NCBI RefSeq assembly: GCF_001995255.1 | Contig: NZ_MUZR01000040.1 | Coordinates: forward strand, 1-44,476 | DNA length: 44,476 nucleotides | Origin: Thioalkalivibrio halophilus | Lineage (GTDB): Bacteria > Pseudomonadota > Gammaproteobacteria > Ectothiorhodospirales > Ectothiorhodospiraceae | Direction of reading: 5' to 3' | Shown: positions 9,099-17,620 of the stretch, one piece after another | How positions within the stretch are numbered: the stretch's first letter is position 1 | How the letters are laid out: each line of letters opens with the position of its first letter | Program-made: the position numbers and the translations under genes | The notes under the pieces: generated by a model | Told to the model about the DNA's origin: nothing | Databases searched by the model: none | What the model saw: only the letters and a program-made list of their open reading frames with translations

Positions 9099-11855
9099 AT
9101 GCCAGGAAAACGCAGCAAGCCGCAGATCGACCCCAACCTCGAACGCGAGGCGCAGAAGTACGACAACCCCATCCCCAGCCGCGAGTACATCCTCGACCTG
9201 CTGCAGCTCGAGGGGAATCCGCTGTCCTTTGAGGAAATCGCCGGGCGTCTCGGTATCGAGGACGAGGAACGTCTGGAGGCCCTGCGCCGGCGGCTCAAGG
9301 CAATGGAGCGTGACGGTCAGGCTCTGTGCAACCGTCGGGGTGCCTACCTCCCGGTCAATCAGGAAGACCTGATCCGCGGGCGCGTGATCGGCCATCCCGA
9401 CGGCTTTGGTTTCCTGGTGCCGGACGAGCAGGATGACGACCTGTTCCTGTCGCCGAAGCAGATGCGGGGGGTGTTCCACGGGGACCGCGCGGTGGCGCGC
9501 GTCATGGGCGTGGACCGGCGCGGGCGTCGTGAGGGCGGCATCGTCGAGGTGCTGGAGCGTAACACCACCCAGGTGGTCGGGCGTCTGCGCATCGAGGACG
9601 GCGTGGGCCTGCTGACCCCGGACAACAAGCGCATCACCCACGAGATCCTGGTACCGCCGGACGGTCTGGGCGAGGCGCAGGACGACCAGATCGTGGTCGT
9701 GCGCATCCGCGAGATGGCGTCGCGCAAGTCGCGTCTGCGCGGTGATGTGGTGGAGGTCCTGGGCGAGCACATGGCACCGGGGATGGAGATCGACATCGCG
9801 ATCCGTGCCCAGGGGCTGCCGTTCGAATGGCCGGAGGAGGTCACCGAAGCGGCGGACAAGCTGGGTGATTCGGTGCCGGAAAAGGCGAAGAAGGGTCGGC
9901 TGGATCTGCGCGACAAGCCGTTCGTGACCATCGACGGCAGCGATGCGCGGGACTTTGACGATGCCCTGTATTGCGAGCCCGAAGGCAAGGGCTGGCGGCT
10001 GTGGGTCGCGATCGCCGATGTGTCGCACTACGTCGAGCCGGACTCGGCGCTGGACCGCGAGGCGGTCAATCGCGCGACCTCGGCGTATTTCCCCGAGCAG
10101 GTGATCCCGATGCTGCCCGAGGCGCTGTCCAACGGGCTGTGCTCGCTGAATCCGGACGTCGACCGCCTGAGCATGGTCTGCGAGATGGAGATCGGTGCCC
10201 GCGGGGCGCTGAAGAGCTACCGTTTCCACGAGGGCGTGATTCGCTCGCATGCCCGCCTGATCTACGACGATGTGGCCGCAATGCTCGCGGGCGATGAGGG
10301 CCTGCGCGAGCAGAACGCGCAGGTGCTGCCGCACGTGGAGGAACTGCACCGGGTGTTCAAGGCGCTGCACGCGGCGCGCAACCGCCGTGGTGCGATCGAT
10401 TTCGATTCCACCGAGACGCAGATCGTGTTCGGCGAGGACCGCAAGATCGAACGCATCGTCCCGGTGGAGCGTACCGATGCCCACCGCCTGGTCGAGGAAT
10501 GCATGATCATGGCCAACGTGGCCGCGGCGCGCTTCCTCAAGAAGCACAAGGTCCCGGCGCTCTACCGCAACCACGATCAGCCGCCCGCAGAGAAGGTCGA
10601 GGAGCTGCGTGAATTCCTCAATGGCGCGGGTCTGTCCCTGGGCGGAGGCGACGAGCCGACCCCGCGGGACTACACCGAGGTCCTCAAGGCGGCGAAGCAG
10701 CGCACGGACCAGAAGCTGATCCAGACCGTGCTTCTGCGTTCGCTGTCGCAGGCGGTGTATTCGCCGGAGCTCGGCGGCCACTTTGGTCTGGCGCTGGATG
10801 ACTACGCGCACTTCACCTCGCCGATCCGGCGTTATCCGGACCTGCTGGTCCATCGGGGCATCCGGCACGTACTGCGCAATGGCAGCAACAAGGGCTTCCC
10901 CTATACCCACCAGCGCATGGAGGGCCTCGGCGAGCACTGCTCGATGGCCGAGCGCCGTGCCGAGGACGCCACGCGCGATGTGGAGGCCTGGCTGAAGGCC
11001 GAGTACATGCAGGACAAGGTCGGGGATGTGTTTACCGGCATCGTCTCGGGCGTGACCGGCTTCGGCCTGTTCGTGGAGATTCAGGGGGTGTACATCGAAG
11101 GCCTGGTGCATGTCTCCAGCCTCGATAACGATTTCTACCACTTCGATCCCAAGCGCCATACCCTCACGGGCGAGCGCGCCGGTCGCGTGTTCCGCATCGG
11201 TGACGAGCTCCAGGTCCAGCTGGTGCGGGTGAGTCTGGATGACCGCAAGATCGACCTGGCGCTGGCCGGCGAGTCGAAGCCGGCGGAGAAGGCTGCACCC
11301 GCCGCGCGCCCGGCCGGTCGCAAGGGCCCGGGCGGAGGTCCCGGTGCCGGCGGGAAGAAGCGTGGCAGCGCCCGCGACAACGCCCGTCGCAAGCGTCGCG
11401 CCAGAGGAGGCGATGCGGAGGCGGGCGGGGGGGCGGCTGCTGGCCCGGATGCGGGCCCGGCGTCCGACGATTCGGCACCCGCCGACAGCGAAGGCGAACA
11501 CGCAGCCGCGGAATCGGCCCCTGAATCGGTCCCTGAATTGGCGCCGGAGCCCGCCGGTGACGACGCACCGAAGAAGAAGGGCCGGCGGCGCGGCCGTCGG
11601 CGCAGCAAGCCTTCCGCGGAGGAAGGTGACGCCGCCGCGCAGGGTGCCGGCGGGGGTGCCTCCGACGAGGACTCCGCAGATGCCCCGGAGCCGGGCAACG
11701 AGCGGCTTCCGGAGGCCGAGGCCGTTCCGGACAAGGATGGCAACACCATCCCTGACGAGGATGCCACCGGCCAGGGCGGCTCCGGAGACGGCGAAACCGG
11801 GGGCAAGCCGGGGCGGCGCCGGAGCCGTCGCCGTCGCCCGGCCTCCTCCTCCTGA
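9099..11855 (+). CDS. rnr: Ribonuclease R
   Basis: A 918-residue 3'-5' exoribonuclease able to degrade structured RNA. A winged-helix domain lies at about residues 25-85, with cold-shock domains after it (GRVIGHPDGFGFLVPDE and the next ~130 residues). The RNB catalytic domain carries the acidic cluster D279, D282, D285, D287, D288 (DGSDARDFDDAL). An S1 domain lies at about 640-722 (GIVSGVTGFGLFVEI). After it comes a ~190-residue low-complexity tail rich in Ala, Gly, Arg, Lys, Asp and Glu, ending in RRSRRRR, much longer than the basic tail of E. coli RNase R. rlmB follows after 82 bases, as in many gammaproteobacteria. Confidence 0.97.
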   Translation: MPGKRSKPQIDPNLEREAQKYDNPIPSREYILDLLQLEGNPLSFEEIAGRLGIEDEERLEALRRRLKAMERDGQALCNRRGAYLPVNQEDLIRGRVIGHPDGFGFLVPDEQDDDLFLSPKQMRGVFHGDRAVARVMGVDRRGRREGGIVEVLERNTTQVVGRLRIEDGVGLLTPDNKRITHEILVPPDGLGEAQDDQIVVVRIREMASRKSRLRGDVVEVLGEHMAPGMEIDIAIRAQGLPFEWPEEVTEAADKLGDSVPEKAKKGRLDLRDKPFVTIDGSDARDFDDALYCEPEGKGWRLWVAIADVSHYVEPDSALDREAVNRATSAYFPEQVIPMLPEALSNGLCSLNPDVDRLSMVCEMEIGARGALKSYRFHEGVIRSHARLIYDDVAAMLAGDEGLREQNAQVLPHVEELHRVFKALHAARNRRGAIDFDSTETQIVFGEDRKIERIVPVERTDAHRLVEECMIMANVAAARFLKKHKVPALYRNHDQPPAEKVEELREFLNGAGLSLGGGDEPTPRDYTEVLKAAKQRTDQKLIQTVLLRSLSQAVYSPELGGHFGLALDDYAHFTSPIRRYPDLLVHRGIRHVLRNGSNKGFPYTHQRMEGLGEHCSMAERRAEDATRDVEAWLKAEYMQDKVGDVFTGIVSGVTGFGLFVEIQGVYIEGLVHVSSLDNDFYHFDPKRHTLTGERAGRVFRIGDELQVQLVRVSLDDRKIDLALAGESKPAEKAAPAARPAGRKGPGGGPGAGGKKRGSARDNARRKRRARGGDAEAGGGAAAGPDAGPASDDSAPADSEGEHAAAESAPESVPELAPEPAGDDAPKKKGRRRGRRRSKPSAEEGDAAAQGAGGGASDEDSADAPEPGNERLPEAEAVPDKDGNTIPDEDATGQGGSGDGETGGKPGRRRSRRRRPASSS

Positions 11856-11937
11856 GTGATGCACGGATGCCTGGCGTTACCGGCGCCGTTGCGGGCGCCA
11901 TGTCCGTACCGCCACCGAAAGTGCGGGGACGTGCGGG

Positions 11938-12720
11938 ATGAGCCGTAGCGGCGGAAAGGGGCGCTCCCGGGGCGAGGCCTTCGGCGGGATCCATGCGGTG
12001 GCATCGCTGCTCGAGCGTGCTCCGGAGCGGATCAAGAGCCTGCAGCTCGCGCGCGGCGAGGTGGATGCATCCCTGCAGCGCATCCTGGAGCGCGCCGGTA
12101 CGCGGGGAGTGGCGGTGGAGCGGGTGGCCCGCGAGCGCCTGGACCAGCAGCACCCCGGATTTCAGCACCAGGGCGTGATCGTGCACTGTACGCCCCGCCC
12201 GGTGGTGGACGAGCGCGAGCTGCGCCAACGCGTGGAGGCCGGCCTGGATCTGGTGCTGGTGCTGGATGGCGTCACCGATCCGCACAACCTCGGCGCCTGC
12301 CTGCGCACGGCGGACGCCGCAGGCGCCGGGGCCCTGGTCGTCCCGCGCCACCACAGTGCTCCATTGACACCGGCGGCGATCAAGGTCGCCTCCGGCGCGG
12401 CGGAGACCGTGCCGGTGGTGAGCGTGGGCAATCTCGCCCGCACCCTCGCCGCGCTGAAGGAAGCCGGCATGTGGGCCACAGGGCTGGACGGCGAGGCGCA
12501 GCAGGCGTTGTACGACGTCGATCTGCGCATCCCTGCCGCGATCGTCATGGGCGCCGAGGGCGAGGGCCTGCGGCGCCTGACCCGCGAGGCCTGCGATCAT
12601 CTGGCGCACATTCCCATGGTCGGCACCGTGGAGAGCCTGAACGTTTCGGTTGCCACCGGCGTGTCGCTGTTCGAAGTCCGGCGCCAGCGCCGTGTTGTGA
12701 CCGCGGGCAACATCGGTTAA
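11938..12720 (+). CDS. rlmB: 23S rRNA (guanosine-2'-O)-methyltransferase RlmB
   Basis: A 260-residue SPOUT methyltransferase that methylates the 2'-O of G2251 in the 23S rRNA P-loop. The N-terminal substrate-binding domain begins at GGIHAVASLLE. The knotted SPOUT domain has DPHNLGACLRTADAAGA (motif 1), IVMGAEGEGLRRL (motif 2) and IPMVGTVESLNVSVATGVSLFE (motif 3), all intact. There is a short basic N-terminal extension. It follows rnr in the usual rnr-rlmB order, with rpsF downstream. Confidence 0.95.
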   Translation: MSRSGGKGRSRGEAFGGIHAVASLLERAPERIKSLQLARGEVDASLQRILERAGTRGVAVERVARERLDQQHPGFQHQGVIVHCTPRPVVDERELRQRVEAGLDLVLVLDGVTDPHNLGACLRTADAAGAGALVVPRHHSAPLTPAAIKVASGAAETVPVVSVGNLARTLAALKEAGMWATGLDGEAQQALYDVDLRIPAAIVMGAEGEGLRRLTREACDHLAHIPMVGTVESLNVSVATGVSLFEVRRQRRVVTAGNIG

Positions 12721-12723
12721 CGT
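12695..12723 (+). promoter_or_regulatory. Possible promoter of the rpsF operon
   Basis: TTGTGA (12695-12700), 17-base spacer, TAACGT (12718-12723), overlapping the end of rlmB. The -10 match is only partial, so this is a weak prediction. Confidence 0.3.
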
Positions 12724-12759
12724 ATTGCGCCTTTCCGCCCGTCGTTAGGGCGGTTCCTT

Positions 12760-12782
12760 GCCTCACCGGCGCACCGGGAGGC
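12760..12782 (+). promoter_or_regulatory. rpsF leader hairpin, possible S6:S18 autoregulatory site
   Basis: GCCTC (12760-12764) pairs with GAGGC (12778-12782). A bulged A (12765) precedes CCGG pairing with CCGG around a CGCA loop. It sits directly upstream of the AAGGAG ribosome site of rpsF. Many bacteria control rpsF with an mRNA hairpin bound by S6:S18 that carries a CCG element. The position and the CACCGG sequence are compatible, but I cannot confirm the consensus. Confidence 0.35.
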
Positions 12783-12804
12783 TGTTACCCGCAAGGAGTT
12801 GGAT

Positions 12805-13203
12805 ATGCGTCACTATGAAGTCGTGTTTCTGGTCCATCCCGACCAGAGCGAGCAGGTCCCGGCGATGATCGAGCGCTACAAGGGTCTGGTGGAAGGCCAC
12901 AGCGGCACGGTCCACCGTCTGGAGGACTGGGGCCGCCGGCAGCTCGCCTACCCCATCCAGAAGCTGGTCAAGGCCCACTACGTGCTGATGAACATCGAGG
13001 CCGACGAGGCCGCGATGGAAGAGCTCGACAGCGCCTTCCGCTTCAACGATGCGGTGCTGCGTCACCTGTCCATCCGCATGGATCGTGCGATCACCGAAGC
13101 GTCCCCGCTGGCCAAGGGCCGCGAGGAAGAAGAAGGCAAGGGCAGCCGTCGCCGCGAGGACGCCTCCGCGGACGAGTCGGCCGAAGCCCCCGCCGACGAG
13201 TGA
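12805..13203 (+). CDS. rpsF: 30S ribosomal protein S6
   Basis: A 132-residue protein of the 30S platform, binding 16S rRNA together with S18. [25 protein letters not shown] is the classic start, and [29 protein letters not shown] is the conserved core. The C-terminal ~35 residues are a charged Lys/Glu/Ala-rich tail like the glutamylated tail region of E. coli S6. ATG 12805 follows AAGGAG by about 7 bases. An in-frame start two codons upstream is not needed. First gene of the rpsF-rpsR-DUF2232-rplI-dnaB block. Confidence 0.97.
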   Translation: MRHYEVVFLVHPDQSEQVPAMIERYKGLVEGHSGTVHRLEDWGRRQLAYPIQKLVKAHYVLMNIEADEAAMEELDSAFRFNDAVLRHLSIRMDRAITEASPLAKGREEEEGKGSRRREDASADESAEAPADE

Positions 13204-13241
13204 TCCCGAACCCCACCCCCGTTTACTGAAGGAGATCGGAC

Positions 13242-13466
13242 ATGGCCCGTTTCCCGCGTCGTCGCAAGTTCTGCCGGTTCACCGCCGAAGGTATCGAGTA
13301 CATCGATTACAAGGACCTGAACCTGCTGAAGAATTACATCACCGAGACCGGCAAGATCGTGCCCAGCCGCGTCACCGGCACCAGCGCCAAGTACCAGCGT
13401 CAGCTGTCCACGGCGGTCAAGCGCGCGCGTTTTCTCGCGCTGCTTCCGTACAGCGATACGCATTGA
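13242..13466 (+). CDS. rpsR: 30S ribosomal protein S18
   Basis: A 74-residue small-subunit protein. [42 protein letters not shown] is diagnostic, and the end YSDTH matches gammaproteobacterial S18. It forms a heterodimer with S6. AAGGAG lies just before the ATG, with 38 bases between rpsF and this gene. Confidence 0.98.
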   Translation: MARFPRRRKFCRFTAEGIEYIDYKDLNLLKNYITETGKIVPSRVTGTSAKYQRQLSTAVKRARFLALLPYSDTH

Positions 13467-13518
13467 TCGGCGCCTGAACGCTGCCTGATCGCCGCCCGCC
13501 GGGCGGAGTGCAACGGTC

Positions 13519-14457
13519 ATGCAGATCCTCGCCGAATTCGCGATGAAGAGCCGGGGCCGCGCCGTGGGTGCGGTCGCCGGCTTTGGTATTGCCGGGCTGT
13601 TCCTGCCGCCGGTGTCCATCGTTAGCAGTGCCCTGGTGGCCTTGGTCGGGCTGCGGCTGGGGCTGACTCAGGCCCTGATCGTCCTCGCGATCGCCTCCGG
13701 CCTGCTGGGCGCCGCCCTGTGGGGTGCGAGCCCCGGAACACCGGGACCGGCGGTGCTGCTGGCCGGTGTCATCCAGTGGTTGCCGGTGGCCCTGCTGGCG
13801 GAACTGTTGCGGCGCACGGTGTCCTGGCGCATCACCCTCAAGGCCGGGGCGCTGGTGGCCGGCGCCGGAGTGTTGCTGATGCACGCCCTGGTGCCGGATG
13901 CCGAGGCCTTCTGGGTGCGGGCCGGCATGGAGTTGCTGGCGCCGCTGGTGGAGACCGGCGAGGCGGCCGCGCGCGAAGAGCTCGAGGCGGTGCTGGCCGA
14001 CCTCGCGCCCTACCTGGCCGGGCTGCTGGCGGGCATCGTGCTGCTGAGCGTGACCCTGGCGATGCTGATCGCCCGCTACTGGCAGGCGGCGCTGTACAAC
14101 CCGGGGGCCTTCGGCGCGGAATTCCGCGCCCTGCAGCTGGGTCCGGGCGTCAGCGCCGCCGCGGTCGTGCTGCTCGCGGTGGGGCAGCTGGTGCCGTCGC
14201 CGCTGGCGATGGAGCTGGCGTTCATCCTGGGGGTGCTGTTCTTCCTCCAGGGGATCGCCCTGATGCATGCGCTGACGCATGGCCAGGGCATGAGCGTGTT
14301 CTGGCTGGTGGGCATGTACGTTTTGATGGCCCTGGCGTTGCCGCAGATGTTCCTGCTGCTGGCCAGCATCGGGGTCATCGACGCGTGGGCGGATATCCGC
14401 CGGCGCATGGGGATCGGTCGCGAGCGCGATGCCGGCGACGATCCCCCGGAATCCTGA
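13519..14457 (+). CDS. DUF2232-type integral membrane protein of the rpsR-rplI interval
   Basis: A 312-residue polytopic membrane protein with about eight hydrophobic segments and few charges between them. The start is ATG 13519 after a small hairpin (13492-13497 with 13501-13506). Proteins at this position between rpsR and rplI in gammaproteobacteria are usually assigned to DUF2232 (YybS-like), a family without a proven function. I assign it from position and topology. No catalytic motif is visible. Being inside a ribosomal protein block suggests growth-linked expression, possibly damped by the hairpin ahead of it. Confidence 0.75.
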   Translation: MQILAEFAMKSRGRAVGAVAGFGIAGLFLPPVSIVSSALVALVGLRLGLTQALIVLAIASGLLGAALWGASPGTPGPAVLLAGVIQWLPVALLAELLRRTVSWRITLKAGALVAGAGVLLMHALVPDAEAFWVRAGMELLAPLVETGEAAAREELEAVLADLAPYLAGLLAGIVLLSVTLAMLIARYWQAALYNPGAFGAEFRALQLGPGVSAAAVVLLAVGQLVPSPLAMELAFILGVLFFLQGIALMHALTHGQGMSVFWLVGMYVLMALALPQMFLLLASIGVIDAWADIRRRMGIGRERDAGDDPPES

Positions 14458-14551
14458 GCGTGTGACGCGCGCGGTTCGGCCGGCGCGGCACACGGTGTAG
14501 AATACGGCCCGACCTCGGGTCGCTGGTTCAATCGTTGACGGGAAGACCAAG

Positions 14552-15001
14552 ATGGAAGTCATTCTGCTGGAAAAGATCGACAACCTGGGCGGGCTGGGCG
14601 ATCGCGTCCGCGTGCGCCCCGGTTTTGCGCGCAACTACCTCCTGCCGCAGGGCAAGGCGGCCTTCGCCACCGCGGAGAACATCGCCGAATTCGAGGCGCG
14701 CCGTGCCGAGCTGGAAAAGGCCGCGGCCGAGGCCGTGGCGGCCGCCGAAGCCCGTCGCGAAAAGCTCGACGGCATGGATCTGGAGATCCGGGCCAAGGTC
14801 GGTGCCGAAGGCAAGCTGTTCGGCTCGGTGAGCCCGGCCGACATCGCCGATGCGCTGACCGCGAAGGGCGTGGAAGTGGAGAAAAAGGAAGTGCGCATGC
14901 CCGAGGGCCCGCTGCGGGCGACCGGCGAGTTCGAGGTGGGTGTTCACCTGTACTCGGGCGTCGACGCGGAAATCCGCGTCATCGTCACCCCCGAGGAGTG
15001 A
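14552..15001 (+). CDS. rplI: 50S ribosomal protein L9
   Basis: A 149-residue two-domain protein bound near the L1 stalk base. The N-domain has [36 protein letters not shown], a long connecting helix follows, and the C-domain has [14 protein letters not shown] and [23 protein letters not shown]. Length and ends match the family. A TAGAAT -10-like box at 14498-14503, without a clear -35, may give extra transcription of rplI-dnaB. Confidence 0.98.
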   Translation: MEVILLEKIDNLGGLGDRVRVRPGFARNYLLPQGKAAFATAENIAEFEARRAELEKAAAEAVAAAEARREKLDGMDLEIRAKVGAEGKLFGSVSPADIADALTAKGVEVEKKEVRMPEGPLRATGEFEVGVHLYSGVDAEIRVIVTPEE

Positions 15002-15080
15002 GGCTCCCGATGGCGGACGGGCGGACCGCCGGGCGGGCCGCTGCCGCCGCGGGCCCGCATGATGGCGGCGGGGACACGGC

Positions 15081-16451
15081 ATGGCGATGACCGACATGCC
15101 GCGCGTCCCGCCGCATTCCCAGGAGGCGGAGCAGTCCGTCCTCGGCGGTCTGATGCTCGACAACGGGGCATGGGACCGGGTCGCCGACCGCATAACGGCG
15201 GACGACTTTTATCGCCACGACCACCGCGTGCTGTTCCGGGCGATCGGACAGCTGGCGGAGCGCAATGCTCCGTTCGACGTGGTGACGGTTTCCGAACAGC
15301 TGGAACGCACTGCCGAACTGGAAGCCGCCGGCGGCATGGCCTATCTTGGCCAGCTCGCCAGTGACACCCCTTCGGCCGCGAACATCGTGGCCTATGCGGA
15401 CATCGTCCGCGAACGCTCCATACTGCGCTCTCTGATCACGGTCGGCACCGAGATCGCCGATTCGGCGTTCGTGCCCGAGGGCCGCGATTCCAAGCAGTTG
15501 CTGGACGAGGCGGAACAGAAGGTGTTCCGGATCGCCGAGCTGGGCGCCCGCGGGGCCCAGGGCTTTCGCGGCATGAAGCCGCTGCTGGCGTCCGCCGTCG
15601 AGCAGATCGAGTTCCTCTACGAGAGCACCAGCCCGATCACCGGCATCGCGACCGGTTACCAGGATCTGGACGAGCTCACCTCCGGGCTCAACCCCTCGGA
15701 CCTGGTGATCGTGGCCGGGCGCCCGTCGATGGGCAAGACCAGTTTCGCGATGAACATCGCCGAATACGTGGCGATGAAGAATCAGGAACCGGTGGCGATC
15801 TTCTCCATGGAGATGCCGGGCGAGCAGATCGCGATGCGCCTGTTGTCCTCCATGGGCCGGATCAACCAGCAGAAGCTGCGTTCCGGGCGCCTGGACGACG
15901 GCGACTGGCCGCGCCTCACCAGTGCGGTGCAGATGCTCTCCGGGGCGCCGTTGTTCGTCGACGACACCCCGGCCCTGACGCCCACCGAGCTGCGTGCCCG
16001 TGCGCGGCGCCTGATGCGCGAGCACCAGGGCCTCAAGCTGATCGTGGTCGACTACCTGCAGCTGATGCAGCACCCCGGCTCCGGCGAGAATCGCGCGCAC
16101 GAGATCTCCGAGATCTCGCGCTCGCTGAAGGGTCTGGCCAAGGAGCTGGAGGTGCCGGTGATCGCCCTGTCCCAGCTCAACCGTTCGCTGGAGCAGCGCC
16201 CCAACAAACGCCCGGTGATGTCCGACCTGCGCGAATCGGGAGCGATTGAACAGGACGCAGACATCATCGCGTTCGTTTATCGCGACGAGGTCTATAACGA
16301 GGAATCGCCGGACAAGGGGACCGCCGAGATCATCATCGGCAAGCAGCGTAACGGGCCGATCGGCACCGTGCGGTTGACCTTCCGCGGCCAGTTTACCCGT
16401 TTCGAGAACTACGCCCCGGACGTGTACGGCGAGGTGGGCCCGGAGGGCTAG
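15081..16451 (+). CDS. dnaB: Replicative DNA helicase DnaB
   Basis: A 456-residue hexameric 5'-3' helicase of the replication fork. The N-terminal primase-binding domain begins PPHSQEAEQSVLGGLMLDN. The RecA-like domain has Walker A GRPSMGKT (K219), Walker B LIVVDYLQLM, and SQLNRSLEQRPNKRPVMSDLRESGAIEQDAD with the DnaB-specific sensor and arginine-finger region. There is no intein at the P-loop or motif H3/H4, where DnaB inteins often sit. The start has two nearby Met codons (15081 and 15090). It follows rplI in the usual order. Confidence 0.98.
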   Translation: MAMTDMPRVPPHSQEAEQSVLGGLMLDNGAWDRVADRITADDFYRHDHRVLFRAIGQLAERNAPFDVVTVSEQLERTAELEAAGGMAYLGQLASDTPSAANIVAYADIVRERSILRSLITVGTEIADSAFVPEGRDSKQLLDEAEQKVFRIAELGARGAQGFRGMKPLLASAVEQIEFLYESTSPITGIATGYQDLDELTSGLNPSDLVIVAGRPSMGKTSFAMNIAEYVAMKNQEPVAIFSMEMPGEQIAMRLLSSMGRINQQKLRSGRLDDGDWPRLTSAVQMLSGAPLFVDDTPALTPTELRARARRLMREHQGLKLIVVDYLQLMQHPGSGENRAHEISEISRSLKGLAKELEVPVIALSQLNRSLEQRPNKRPVMSDLRESGAIEQDADIIAFVYRDEVYNEESPDKGTAEIIIGKQRNGPIGTVRLTFRGQFTRFENYAPDVYGEVGPEG

Positions 16452-16458
16452 TCACGAC

Positions 16459-17565
16459 ATGCAACGGGCGGCCAGCATCCAGCTCGATTCCGGAGCCCTG
16501 CGCCACAACCTGGAGGTGGCCCGCGGGCTCGCCCCGGAGGTCGCGATGTGGCCCGTGATCAAGGCCGAGGGCTATGGCCATGGTCTCGATTGGGCGGCGC
16601 AGTCACTGGGCGAAGTGGCCGACGGGCTGGCCGTGTCCGCGGTGGAGGAAGCCGAGGTCCTGCGGCGGAGCGGATTCGATGGCCCGCTGCTGGTGCTGCA
16701 GGGCGGGCGGGACTCCGCCGGGCTTCGCCGTTGTGCGGAGCTCGCGCTGCAGCCGGCGGTGCATGCTCCGGCGCAGCTGGAAGCGCTGGACGCCGCCAGC
16801 GTCGTCCTGCCCGAGGTCTGGATCAAGCTCAACACCGGGATGAATCGACTGGGATTCGCCCCGGCCCAAGCCGATGCCGTGGAACGTGCCCTGCGGGCGG
16901 CCGGTCACGGCGGGCGCGGCCTGCACTGGATGACCCACATGGCCTGTGCCGACGACCCGGCGGATGACCACAACGCGGCGCAACTGTCGGCCTTCGCCAC
17001 GGCCGTGGCGGGACGCTCCGGCGCGCGCTCCCTGGCCAATTCGGCGTCGCTGTTCGCCGGCTGGGGGCGCGGGGTCGGCCACGGCGCGGACGAGGCCTTC
17101 CGCGCCCGTCCCGGCATCATGCTCTACGGCTGTCACCCGGCCTCGGTACCGGCCGAGACGCCGCCGGAGGGTCCGGACGCCGACCTGCGCCCGGTGATGA
17201 CCGTGCAGGCCCCGATCATCGGGATCCAGCATCCGGCCCCCGGCGACGGGGTCGGCTACGGCGCCACCTGGACCGCGCATGGCGGCGAGCGCATCGGCAT
17301 CGTGGCCATGGGCTATGCGGACGGTTACCCGCGCCACGCCCCCACCGGCACGCCGGTGCGGGTACGCGGTCAGCTCTGCCCGCTGGTCGGGCGGGTCTCG
17401 ATGGACATGCTCGCGGTGGATCTCTCCGACGTGCCCGAGGCCGCGGTGGGGGATCTCGCGACACTGTGGGGCGAGGGCCTGCCGGTGGAGCGCGTGGCGC
17501 GTGCTGCCGGCACGATCGGCTACGAGCTGCTCACGCGGGTGGCCGGGCGTCTGCGGCCAGCGTAG
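16459..17565 (+). CDS. alr: Alanine racemase
   Basis: A 368-residue PLP enzyme that interconverts L- and D-alanine for peptidoglycan. The PLP lysine is K35 in VIKAEGYGHG (usually KANAYGHG), and the catalytic Tyr of the other subunit is Y267 in GVGYGATW. The beta-barrel end has GRVSMDMLAVDLSD. ATG 16459 lies 7 bases after the dnaB stop, and dnaB-alr is a frequent order in gammaproteobacteria. Cytoplasmic homodimer. Confidence 0.96.
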   Translation: MQRAASIQLDSGALRHNLEVARGLAPEVAMWPVIKAEGYGHGLDWAAQSLGEVADGLAVSAVEEAEVLRRSGFDGPLLVLQGGRDSAGLRRCAELALQPAVHAPAQLEALDAASVVLPEVWIKLNTGMNRLGFAPAQADAVERALRAAGHGGRGLHWMTHMACADDPADDHNAAQLSAFATAVAGRSGARSLANSASLFAGWGRGVGHGADEAFRARPGIMLYGCHPASVPAETPPEGPDADLRPVMTVQAPIIGIQHPAPGDGVGYGATWTAHGGERIGIVAMGYADGYPRHAPTGTPVRVRGQLCPLVGRVSMDMLAVDLSDVPEAAVGDLATLWGEGLPVERVARAAGTIGYELLTRVAGRLRPA

Positions 17566-17620
17566 CGAGTGCCGGCGGGCATCCGTAAACTGGCCCGTTC
17601 ACGCGAGCCAGGAAGCCCCG

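Noticed and set aside
15081-16451. Intein in DnaB
   Set aside because: The protein runs uninterrupted through Walker A and the later conserved motifs at normal length.
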